5,131 nt of DNA, taken from positions 1 through 5,131 of the forward strand of contig JAFZJT010000235.1 in the NCBI GenBank assembly GCA_017553815.1, written 5' to 3'. Shown one piece after another: positions 1 through 5,131 of this stretch. The DNA comes from Clostridia bacterium (lineage in GTDB: Bacteria > Bacillota_A > Clostridia > Christensenellales > CAG-138). The notes beneath the pieces were generated by a model. That model worked only from the letters and a program-made list of their open reading frames with translations, was not told the origin of the DNA and searched no databases. The position numbers and the translations under genes are program-made. Numbering within the stretch: position 1 is the stretch's first letter; each line of letters begins with the position of its first letter.

Positions 1-1163
1 ATCATAACGGTACTGCCGTCGGTCAGAATAACGCGGTAGATGACGCTCGGCGCGGTCGTGACGAGGTCGAGGTCAAACTCTCTTTCGAGCCTCTCCTGCG
101 CGATCTCCATATGAAGAAGCCCAAGGAAGCCGCAGCGGAAGCCGTAGCCGAGCGCCTGGCTCGTTTCGGGCTCGTAGCTGATCGAAGCGTCGTTTAGTAT
201 TAGCTTTTCGAGCGCGTCGCGAAGGTTTTCGTACTCCGCGCCGTCCGCGGGGTAGATGCCGCAGAAAACCATCGGGCTGGCCTGCTTGTAGCCGTGCAGG
301 GGCTCCTTGGCGGGGTTCTCCGCAAGGGTTATCGTGTCGCCGACCTTCGTTTCCGCAACGGATTTGATGGAGGCCGAGATATAGCCGACCTCGCCCGCGG
401 AAAGCTCCTTAACGGGCTTGAGGCTTGGGGAAAATACGCCCACCTCGGTAACGTCGAACTCGTTTCCGGTGTGCATAAAGCGAATGCGGTCGCCGGGGCG
501 CACGATGCCGTCCATTATGCGAACGTAGCTCAAAGCGCCCTTGTAGTTGTCGTAAAAGCTGTCGAAGATGAGTGCGCGAAGCGGCGTGTCCGTCTCGCCC
601 TTGGGCGGGGGAAAGTCCGATACTATGCGCGCAAGCACCTGCTCAACGTTGAGACCGGTCTTTGCCGAAACCTGCGGCGCATCCTCCGCGGGAAGGCCGA
701 TGATGTCCTCGATCTCGCGGATGGCGTTCTCGGGATCGGCGCTCGGGAGGTCGATCTTGTTGATAACGGGCAGTATCTCAAGCCCGTTATCGACCGCGAG
801 GTAGACGTTTGCAAGCGTCTGCGCTTCGATGCCCTGCGTTGCGTCAACTATCAGCACCGCGCCGTCGCAGGCCGCAAGCGCCCTCGATACCTCGTAGGTG
901 AAGTCAACATGGCCGGGAGTGTCGATAAGGTTGAGCATATACTTTTTGCCGTCGGTATGCGTGTAAAACATCTGGACGGCGGCGGATTTTATGGTTATTC
1001 CGCGCTCGCGCTCGATATCCATCGAGTCAAGAAGCTGATCCGCCATGTCGCGGCTTGAAACGGTCTCGGTGCGTTCCATAAGCCTGTCCGCAAGGGTGGA
1101 CTTGCCGTGGTCGATATGCGCGATGATGCAGAAATTTCTGATAAGTTCTCTTGGGTATGCCAT
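1..1163 (-). CDS. lepA: LepA / elongation factor 4 (EF4), N-terminal 387 codons, partial
   Basis: LepA is a ribosome-associated translational GTPase related to EF-G. The reading frame is open from an ATG at 1163 to the left edge, where the C-terminal third is cut off (E. coli LepA has 599 residues, so about 210 are missing). The GTPase motifs are intact: G1 AHIDHGKS (residues 15-22), G2 around RERGITIK (52-59), G3 DTPGH (81-85), G4 NKID (135-138) and G5 SAK (166-168). The part with [13 protein letters not shown], near the left edge, is the EF-G domain-III-like region and is very conserved in LepA. N-terminal [16 protein letters not shown] is diagnostic of LepA as opposed to EF-G or TypA. The start is supported by GGAGG six bases upstream (1170-1174) and by the usual short N terminus before the P-loop. 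It has its own promoter upstream. No frameshift or missing motif was seen. Confidence 0.98.
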   Translation of the reverse strand, partial: MAYPRELIRNFCIIAHIDHGKSTLADRLMERTETVSSRDMADQLLDSMDIERERGITIKSAAVQMFYTHTDGKKYMLNLIDTPGHVDFTYEVSRALAACDGAVLIVDATQGIEAQTLANVYLAVDNGLEILPVINKIDLPSADPENAIREIEDIIGLPAEDAPQVSAKTGLNVEQVLARIVSDFPPPKGETDTPLRALIFDSFYDNYKGALSYVRIMDGIVRPGDRIRFMHTGNEFDVTEVGVFSPSLKPVKELSAGEVGYISASIKSVAETKVGDTITLAENPAKEPLHGYKQASPMVFCGIYPADGAEYENLRDALEKLILNDASISYEPETSQALGYGFRCGFLGLLHMEIAQERLEREFDLDLVTTAPSVIYRVILTDGSTVM

Positions 1164-1218
1164 TTAGCCTCCGATGCGCGTGCGCCGATGCGGCCGCGCC
1201 AAGTTTTGCTGATTTATA

Positions 1219-1247
1219 ATTATACATTAATAAAAATGCTTTTGCAA
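1219..1247 (-). promoter_or_regulatory. Predicted sigma-A-type promoter of lepA
   Basis: On the minus strand a -35 box TTGCAA (1242-1247) is separated by exactly 17 bases from a perfect -10 box TATAAT (1219-1224), within an AT-rich stretch. The expected transcription start is near 1212, giving a leader of about 50 bases that contains the GGAGG ribosome binding site. This suggests lepA is transcribed independently of the cohesin-protein gene upstream. Prediction from motif match only. Confidence 0.7.
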
Positions 1248-1309
1248 TATGCGATGAAAAACAAAAAAACCGCCATTACGATATCCGAACCCATTGGCAC
1301 ATAGAATCA

Positions 1310-1350
1310 CCCCATCTGTCAGCATTGCACAGCATGCTTAACAAATGGGG
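1310..1350 (-). repeat. Imperfect hairpin between the cohesin-protein gene and lepA
   Basis: The arms 1310-1319 and 1341-1350 form a 10-base-pair stem, with one G-U wobble when read as minus-strand RNA. Inside it, 1321-1325 (agcat) pairs with 1334-1338 (atgct) around an 8-base loop, with a small internal loop between the two stems. It lies about 75 bases after the stop codon of the upstream gene and before the lepA promoter, the place for a terminator. No T-run follows the stem directly; the only T-run on this strand (complement of 1255-1269) is about 40 bases further on. It could be a weak or Rho-dependent stop, an RNA-processing site or a remnant repeat. Confidence 0.45.
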
Positions 1351-1424
1351 CGAATATCAGCGCTCCTGTCGGGGGCTGTTATATCGGGATGCATACGGCG
1401 ATGGCACCGCGTTATCAAAGGCTG

Positions 1425-2807
1425 TTACAGGAGCATCACGCGCACAAATTCGCTCAGCTCGCCCTCGTTGCCGCTGCTGTCAACTCCGGCGATCTTGTAG
1501 TAGTAGCTGCCGGCGGAAAGGCTCGAAGCATCGGTGAAGGAGAGGCTGGTTGAGGTGCCGATCAGGCTGTAGCTGCCGCCCTTGGCAGCACGGTAGATAT
1601 TGTAGCTTGCTGCGCCGTTCACTGCGTTCCACGAAACAACGGGGATGCCGCTTGTGACGACTGCGCTGATGCCCGAGGGTGCGGGCAGGGAAACGGGCGC
1701 TTCGGGAGCAACAACGGAAGCATAGCCGCTCATGGGACCGACGGTGCCGTTGGCGCTGACTGCCGCGACCTTGTAGTAATACTTGGTGCCGGGGGTAAGG
1801 CTGCCGTTGTCGGTGTAGGAGAGGCTGGTTGAGGTGCCGATCAGGCTGTAGCTGCCTCCCTTGGGCGCGCGGTAGATATTGTAGCCCGCTGCGCCGTTCA
1901 CTGCGTTCCACGAAACAACCGGGCGGCCGTTTGTGACGACTGCGCTGACGACCGTGGGCGCGGTAAGGGTCACGGTGTTAGGAGCGGTCACGGAAACATA
2001 GGCGCTGAGGGGACCGTTGTTGTCCGCCGCATCAACGGCGCAGACCTTGTAGTAATACTTGGCGCCGGGGGTGAGGCTGCCGTTGTCGGTGTAGGAGGTG
2101 TTTGCAGCGGTTCCGATGAGGGAGTAGCTGCCGCCCTTGGGTGCGCGGTAGATTTTGTAGCCCGCTGCGCCGACTACTGCGTTCCAGGTGATAACGGGCT
2201 TGCCGTCGGTGATAACGGCCTGAACTACGGTGGGCGCGGTGAGCTCAACGGAAAGCTCGTCGATGATCACAACGCTGATGCCGGTCTCGGTGTGGCTGAT
2301 GGGAACCGCGATCATTTCGCCCATCGGAAGGTGCGCAAAATCGTTGGGCTTTGAGATGACAGGGGTGAATGCATACGAGCCGTTCTGAGCGTCGGCCTTT
2401 GCAGTGAATGATGCGGTGAAAAGCACACCCTCAGCGGAAACGCCGACAATGGGAGCGGCAATGCCGAAGTTGACGTGCGTGCCTGCGCCGGCAAGCGATG
2501 CGCTGATATATGCGCCGGAGGCTGCTGCGGCGATGGATACCGCGCCCAACTCGTAGGAGTTGTACTCAAAAATGCTGCTGTCGAAAACCAGCATGAGCCT
2601 GAGCGCGGAAAACTCATAGGTGCCGTGAATGGATACTTCGATGTTCACGGTTTCACCGACCTTGAGCTGCGCGGGGGCAGCGGAGAGGCTGAATTCGGCG
2701 TGATCCGTGCTGCTTGCTTTTGCAGTCGAAGCAAAAGCAGGCTTGGGAACTGCCGCAAATGCGAAAAGCATGAGTGCGGCGAGCACCAGGGACAGGGCTT
2801 TCTTCAT
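1425..2807 (-). CDS. Secreted cohesin-domain protein with three fibronectin type III repeats
   Basis: A 460-residue protein, probably exported and acting outside the cell. Residues 1-26 are a Sec signal peptide: MKK, a hydrophobic core, and an AFA cleavage motif before Ser27. Residues about 39-182 match a cohesin-like beta-sandwich domain: a LKVGETVNIEVSI strand, LRLMLVFDSSIFEY, then VLFTASFTAKA near 128-138. Cohesins bind dockerin modules in cellulosomes and other surface complexes. Three fibronectin III modules follow (about 189-276, 281-368, 374-458), each with the W-N-A-V, Y-x-I-Y-R and Y-Y-Y-K-V/I strand signatures. There is no dockerin, S-layer motif, LPXTG signal or C-terminal membrane helix; the protein ends at the last strand of the third module, so how it is held at the surface is unclear. 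The start is supported by GGAGG (2816-2820) eight bases before ATG. The ligand cannot be told from sequence; cohesin assignment is by pattern and should be checked by profile search. Confidence 0.85.
   Translation of the reverse strand: MKKALSLVLAALMLFAFAAVPKPAFASTAKASSTDHAEFSLSAAPAQLKVGETVNIEVSIHGTYEFSALRLMLVFDSSIFEYNSYELGAVSIAAAASGAYISASLAGAGTHVNFGIAAPIVGVSAEGVLFTASFTAKADAQNGSYAFTPVISKPNDFAHLPMGEMIAVPISHTETGISVVIIDELSVELTAPTVVQAVITDGKPVITWNAVVGAAGYKIYRAPKGGSYSLIGTAANTSYTDNGSLTPGAKYYYKVCAVDAADNNGPLSAYVSVTAPNTVTLTAPTVVSAVVTNGRPVVSWNAVNGAAGYNIYRAPKGGSYSLIGTSTSLSYTDNGSLTPGTKYYYKVAAVSANGTVGPMSGYASVVAPEAPVSLPAPSGISAVVTSGIPVVSWNAVNGAASYNIYRAAKGGSYSLIGTSTSLSFTDASSLSAGSYYYKIAGVDSSGNEGELSEFVRVMLL
1434..2243 (-). 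repeat. Three tandem fibronectin III coding repeats (about 276-279 bp each)
   Basis: The modules are encoded at about 1980-2243, 1704-1967 and 1434-1688, with a period of 92 then 93 codons. At protein level all three share G-G-S-Y-S-L-I-G-T and Y-Y-Y-K. The second and third are also very alike in DNA: 1540-1670 and 1819-1949 differ at only about 11 of 131 positions by eye, and the first is more diverged. This indicates a fairly recent duplication, or gene conversion, between modules two and three. Confidence 0.85.
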
Positions 2808-2855
2808 AAGTTTTTCCTCCGATATTTGATTTTAAAGCTTGAACGATGGACGGCG

Positions 2856-2879
2856 CGATCCGAGTTTTCTTGGGGATCG
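2856..2879 (-). other. Small hairpin in the leader of the cohesin-protein gene
   Basis: In the predicted 100-base leader the arms 2856-2861 (cgatcc) and 2874-2879 (ggatcg) pair perfectly over six bases around a 12-base loop. A competing pairing brings the inner AAG and CTC together. No T-run follows, so it is not an intrinsic terminator. It may have a role in mRNA stability or none; a stem this short can occur by chance. Confidence 0.25.
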
Positions 2880-2916
2880 GCAGCACAACTCAAGCCAATA
2901 TATACCTATTAAAAAC

Positions 2917-2945
2917 AGTTTACATTATTTTTATTGCGGAGTCAA
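2917..2945 (-). promoter_or_regulatory. Predicted promoter of the cohesin-protein gene
   Basis: On the minus strand a -35 box TTGACT (2940-2945) lies 17 bases from a -10 box TAAACT (2917-2922), in an AT-rich stretch. The -35 matches five of six consensus bases; the -10 is weaker. Transcription would start near 2910, leaving a leader of about 100 bases before the ATG at 2807. A second possible -10, TATATT at 2897-2902, lacks a good -35. The promoter lies after the terminator-like hairpin of the serpin gene, consistent with an independent unit. Confidence 0.55.
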
Positions 2946-2979
2946 TCGAAATCTTGCCGAAATCAGCATGAAAATAAGG

Positions 2980-3023
2980 CAAAAATGAAACAAAAGCGAA
3001 ATGGAGCCGCTTTTTGCGGCTCC
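2980..3023 (-). terminator. Likely intrinsic terminator of the serpin gene
   Basis: A perfect 8-base-pair GC-rich stem, ggagccgc (3003-3010) with gcggctcc (3016-3023), closes a 5-base loop. On the minus strand it is followed by a T-rich but interrupted tract (complement of 2980-3002, with runs of 3, 4, 3 and 5 T). It begins about 58 bases after the serpin stop codon and separates that gene from the promoter of the next. The interrupted T-tract makes it less than ideal, and some read-through is possible. Confidence 0.7.
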
Positions 3024-3034
3024 GCTGAATCCCT

Positions 3035-3060
3035 TTGCGTCAAGACGTCATGCGACGCAA
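3035..3060 (-). other. Second hairpin just after the serpin stop codon
   Basis: The arms ttgcgtc (3035-3041) and gacgcaa (3054-3060) pair perfectly over seven bases around a 12-base loop that itself contains the palindrome gacgtc (3044-3049). It lies 20 bases after the serpin stop and directly before the terminator-like hairpin. No T-run follows. It probably protects the 3' end of the transcript or assists termination; this role is inferred from position only. Confidence 0.45.
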
Positions 3061-3080
3061 GGAACGGAAAGCTTATTGGC

Positions 3081-4454
3081 TTATCGCATATCGGCTGCGG
3101 CTGCGGGAAGCTCGTTCACGGTCGAAGCGAAGAGCACCGCGCCGGTCTCGGCATGAACTATCGCCATAGCGTAGGGACGGTTGCAGATTATCCTGTAAAC
3201 GGGGTCTGCGGCAATGGGCGCGCTCTTGGAGCCGGTCGCGCCGCTCGCAGCGGAAGCCTCGGTGCCGCTTTCGGTAACGGTGAGGGTCGCCGCGTGTACG
3301 AATTGGGTCAGGCGGATACCGCCGCCTTCAACGATGTTCGGGAACTGGGTGTCGCCCTTAACGATCGAGCCGAGGCCGAGCTTTTCAAGCGTGGGCATCG
3401 CGTCGAAATTGGTGGAGAGCTCGATGGCGGGCATCGCGATATAGGCGGGTGCGCTCATGCACTCGGAGAACCTTGAAACGGTGTCGGCAAACGCCGCGCT
3501 TGCGGTCTTTCCGTCGGCGGGAAGTATCACGGCCATGTAATACGCGCCGTCCGCATAGGGAACGAGCACGACCTGATCGCCGTCAAACTCGCCGCAGGGA
3601 TATTCGGAGGTCGCAACGAGCATGCTTGCGGGTTGCTCGCCGTTTATACCGTTGAACATGAACACCTCGGCGCCCTTCGCGTCGGGGTCGCCCTTGTAGG
3701 TAACGAAGGGAGTTCTCCAGAAAGCGTTAAAGTAAAGGGAGTTGACGAGCGCCATAGCGGTGTCGCCGGGGATTTGATCGAAGAGCTTAGGAATGAGGCC
3801 GTTGGTGTTTTCGCTGACCCAGCCGTTGATGGTCTCAAGCGCCTTGTCGGTGTCGCTGAAGTCGATGCTGCCGATGGAGGCCCTGAAGTGGTCGGCGATG
3901 GCGGTCTCAAAATCCTTGGTGAAGCTGTCGCCCTCACTGACGAGGATGGCGCTGTTCATGTTGAATTTGGAGGGGGTGCCGTTCTTGCCTGTGTTGGAGT
4001 CGGAAGCGGAATCGATCAGCGCGGCGATGAGGCGGGCGGCGTTCTCATTGGAAGCCTCCATACCCATTTCGATGAGCATGGCCTTGAGGATCGCAACGCT
4101 GTCATCGGAGCTCGCGCCGTTTGCGAGCATCTCAAGCAGCATTCCGAAGGAAACCGGGGAAACCACGCCGGTCCAGTTCTCGCCCATCGCGTTCACAAGC
4201 GTTGCGGCGAAGGCGTTGGAGGCGTCGATATAGGCTTTATCAAGCTCGCCAGCGGGCTGTGCGCCGGAGCCGTTTGCGGGGCGGATGCCGAGCGTCCTTG
4301 TGCCGGGGTTTGCGGTATCGCTCGGCGCCTGAGTGGGGTCGGATACGGGCGCGGGCGTGGTGGTTGCGGGCTTATTGCCTGCACAGCCGACGAATGCGGC
4401 CGCCGCCATGATCACGGCGAGTAAGAGGGAAATGAATTTGATTGTATTCTTCAT
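3081..4454 (-). CDS. Serpin-family lipoprotein, putative inhibitory protease inhibitor
   Basis: A 457-residue serpin. Serpins trap serine (sometimes cysteine) proteases by a suicide-substrate mechanism. Residues 1-23 are a lipoprotein signal peptide with FVGC at 21-24, so Cys24 is probably lipid-modified and the protein tethered to the outer face of the membrane. A Thr/Pro/Ala-rich linker follows to about residue 70, then the serpin fold: SPVSFGMLLEMLANGAS (from 99), INGWV (209-213), LVNSLYFNAFW (236-246) and the C-terminal NRPYAMAIV and VLFAS. The reactive-loop hinge GTEASAAS (397-404) has small residues at P12-P9, the pattern of inhibitory serpins. The start at 4454 is preferred over an in-frame ATG at 4598: it has AAAGGAG nine bases upstream, gives a normal signal peptide, and the longer form would begin upstream of the predicted promoter. 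The target protease cannot be read from sequence. No dockerin is present. Confidence 0.93.
   Translation of the reverse strand: MKNTIKFISLLLAVIMAAAAFVGCAGNKPATTTPAPVSDPTQAPSDTANPGTRTLGIRPANGSGAQPAGELDKAYIDASNAFAATLVNAMGENWTGVVSPVSFGMLLEMLANGASSDDSVAILKAMLIEMGMEASNENAARLIAALIDSASDSNTGKNGTPSKFNMNSAILVSEGDSFTKDFETAIADHFRASIGSIDFSDTDKALETINGWVSENTNGLIPKLFDQIPGDTAMALVNSLYFNAFWRTPFVTYKGDPDAKGAEVFMFNGINGEQPASMLVATSEYPCGEFDGDQVVLVPYADGAYYMAVILPADGKTASAAFADTVSRFSECMSAPAYIAMPAIELSTNFDAMPTLEKLGLGSIVKGDTQFPNIVEGGGIRLTQFVHAATLTVTESGTEASAASGATGSKSAPIAADPVYRIICNRPYAMAIVHAETGAVLFASTVNELPAAAADMR
3204..3266 (-). other. Reactive-centre loop of the serpin
   Basis: This stretch encodes residues 397-417, from the hinge glycine (P15) to an aspartate. 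Counting 15 residues from the hinge places P1 at Ser411; aligning the downstream NRPY with the NKPF of alpha-1-antitrypsin places P1 at Ala416. The two registers differ by five residues, so the loop appears about five residues longer than the standard one. It is rich in Ala, Ser and Gly, with a single Lys (410) as the only basic residue. The scissile bond is therefore uncertain. Confidence 0.6.
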
Positions 4455-4566
4455 AAGAAACAACTCCTTTGCTGCGTTTTTTTGCGAGGACTGTATTTTC
4501 TCCGAATGGCACGCGGGCGGCTCATCGCAGGAGGCGGATGCGCCGCTCGCTCTCCCTTCTTCATCT

Positions 4567-4572
4567 ATTATA
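4567..4572 (-). promoter_or_regulatory. Predicted -10 box of the serpin promoter
   Basis: A perfect TATAAT on the minus strand lies about 112 bases upstream of the serpin ATG. No good -35 stands at 17 bases; the nearest candidates fall in 4590-4597 and match poorly, so an activator or an atypical sigma contact is possible. Transcription would start near 4560, giving a leader of about 105 bases. That leader contains a 4-base-pair GC stem (4532-4543) and no recognisable riboswitch. Confidence 0.45.
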
Positions 4573-4593
4573 ACGCATTCCGGCGGAAAATGG

Positions 4594-4622
4594 TTCACTT
4601 TTCATAAAAAAAATATTATAAT
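4594..4622 (+). promoter_or_regulatory. Predicted uvrC promoter, abutting the start codon
   Basis: TTCACT (4594-4599) and a perfect TATAAT (4617-4622) are 17 bases apart in an AT-rich stretch. Only eight bases separate the -10 box from the uvrC ATG at 4631, so transcription would begin at about 4628-4631 and the mRNA would be leaderless or nearly so. If instead transcription starts upstream, for example from TATAAC at 4569-4574, the only ribosome-binding sequence is GGGGAG at 4624-4629, one base from ATG, which is unusually close. Confidence 0.55.
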
Positions 4623-4630
4623 AGGGGAGC

Positions 4631-5131
4631 ATGAACGATAGGATAGAGGAAAAACTTAAGCTTCTCCCGGAAAAACCCGGGGTCTATAAGATGTATGACG
4701 CAAAGGGCGAGCTGATCTACGTCGGCAAGGCGGTGAATCTGAAGAACCGGGTGCGCCGGTATTTCCGTTCGCAAAAAAACCATCCCGAGAAGGTACGGGC
4801 GATGGTTGCGAATATCGACGACTTCGATTTCGTTATCGTCACAAACGAGACCGAGGCGCTGAATCTTGAGTGCAACCTCATCAAGCAGAATCGCCCTTAT
4901 TACAATATCCTTTTGAAGGACGATAAGCATTTCCCATATATTCGCATAGACCTTAGGCAGGATTTTCCGCGCGTTGAGATAGTCAGACGGTTTAAGCGGG
5001 ACGGCGCGAAGTATTTCGGCCCGTATCTCAGCAGCTATGAGCTTCGCGAGTCGGTAACAGCCGTGCGCGAGAATTTCCCCGTGCGCCAATGCAAGCATGA
5101 TATCCAAAGGATGATAGCGCGCGGCGAGCGA
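4631..5131 (+). CDS. uvrC: UvrC, excinuclease ABC subunit C, N-terminal 167 codons, partial
   Basis: UvrC is the nuclease subunit of UvrABC nucleotide excision repair; its N-terminal GIY-YIG domain makes the incision 3' to the lesion and its C-terminal half the 5' incision. The frame runs open from ATG at 4631 to the right edge. The GIY-YIG domain is complete: GVY at 17-19, YVG at 30-32, Lys33, Arg40, the acidic residue in NETEAL (Glu75) and PYYN ending at Asn92, matching the catalytic residues described for this domain. After it comes KYFGPY and FPVRQC, the conserved lead-in to the Cys-rich region. The rest, including the UVR motif, the RNase H-like domain and the HhH motif, is outside. The N terminus fits other UvrC proteins, an in-frame stop lies two codons upstream and there is no later alternative start nearby, so this start is firm. 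The gene is divergent from the serpin gene. Confidence 0.98.
   Translation, partial: MNDRIEEKLKLLPEKPGVYKMYDAKGELIYVGKAVNLKNRVRRYFRSQKNHPEKVRAMVANIDDFDFVIVTNETEALNLECNLIKQNRPYYNILLKDDKHFPYIRIDLRQDFPRVEIVRRFKRDGAKYFGPYLSSYELRESVTAVRENFPVRQCKHDIQRMIARGER

Noticed and set aside
294..1058. A 254-codon open frame on the plus strand, opposite lepA.
   Set aside because: It lies wholly antisense to a strongly conserved lepA frame, has no ribosome binding site and resembles no known protein; long antisense frames are expected in GC-biased coding DNA.
1261..1300. A possible terminator for the cohesin-protein gene ending in the T-run of the minus strand (complement of 1255-1269).
   Set aside because: Only a 4-pair GCCA/TGGC stem with a large loop precedes the T-run, too weak to call.
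1362..1434. An 8-base perfect inverted repeat (gctcctgt at 1362-1369, acaggagc at 1427-1434) around the stop codon of the cohesin-protein gene.
   Set aside because: The loop is 57 bases, no T-run follows and the inner sequence does not fold convincingly; probably chance.
3633..4424. A 263-codon open frame on the plus strand, opposite the serpin gene.
   Set aside because: Antisense to a clear serpin with all its motifs; its composition (Gly, Val, Ala, Asp, Glu rich) is what the complement of that coding sequence would give.
4455..4598. A 48-codon N-terminal extension of the serpin starting at the ATG at 4598.
   Set aside because: It would hide the lipoprotein signal peptide inside the protein and start upstream of the predicted promoter; the ATG at 4454 has a good ribosome binding site.
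4616..5107. A 163-codon open frame on the minus strand, opposite uvrC.
   Set aside because: Antisense to the conserved GIY-YIG domain of UvrC, and not recognisable as a protein.

Overview
The window looks like chromosomal DNA of a moderately GC-rich Gram-positive anaerobe of the Clostridia. Reasons: LepA and UvrC sequences of Firmicutes type, strong GGAGG-like ribosome binding sites, sigma-A-like promoters, and a cohesin/fibronectin-III secreted protein next to a lipoprotein serpin, a combination of families typical of gut or other polymer-degrading Clostridia. The taxonomic call is inference; no rRNA or other marker is present.

Layout: (1) 1-1163, minus strand: the first 387 codons of lepA (elongation factor 4), cut by the window edge, with its own TTGCAA-N17-TATAAT promoter. 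(2) 1164-1424: intergenic, holding the lepA promoter and an imperfect hairpin at 1310-1350. (3) 1425-2807, minus strand: a secreted 460-residue protein with a signal peptide, one cohesin-like domain and three fibronectin type III repeats; its promoter is near 2917-2945. (4) 2808-3080: intergenic, with that promoter and leader plus two hairpins, one of them a likely terminator of the next gene. (5) 3081-4454, minus strand: a 457-residue lipoprotein of the serpin family with an inhibitory-type hinge. (6) 4455-4630: divergent intergenic region with promoters for the serpin gene and uvrC that share their -35 area. (7) 4631-5131, plus strand: the first 167 codons of uvrC (GIY-YIG nuclease half), cut by the window edge.

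lepA (translation) and uvrC (nucleotide excision repair) are housekeeping genes. Between them sit two cell-surface or secreted genes that each have a promoter, and the upstream one has a terminator-like hairpin, so they are probably separate transcription units. One encodes a putative protease inhibitor tethered to the membrane, the other a putative adhesion or scaffold-type protein. A serpin beside a cohesin protein recalls the dockerin-bearing serpins of cellulosomes, but neither protein here has a dockerin, so a direct partnership is only a hypothesis. I see no mobile element, CRISPR array, tRNA or rRNA. No convincing new multi-gene system is visible; the most interesting items are the serpin with its long, small-residue-rich reactive loop, its cohesin neighbour, and a uvrC promoter placed so close to the start codon that the mRNA may be leaderless.
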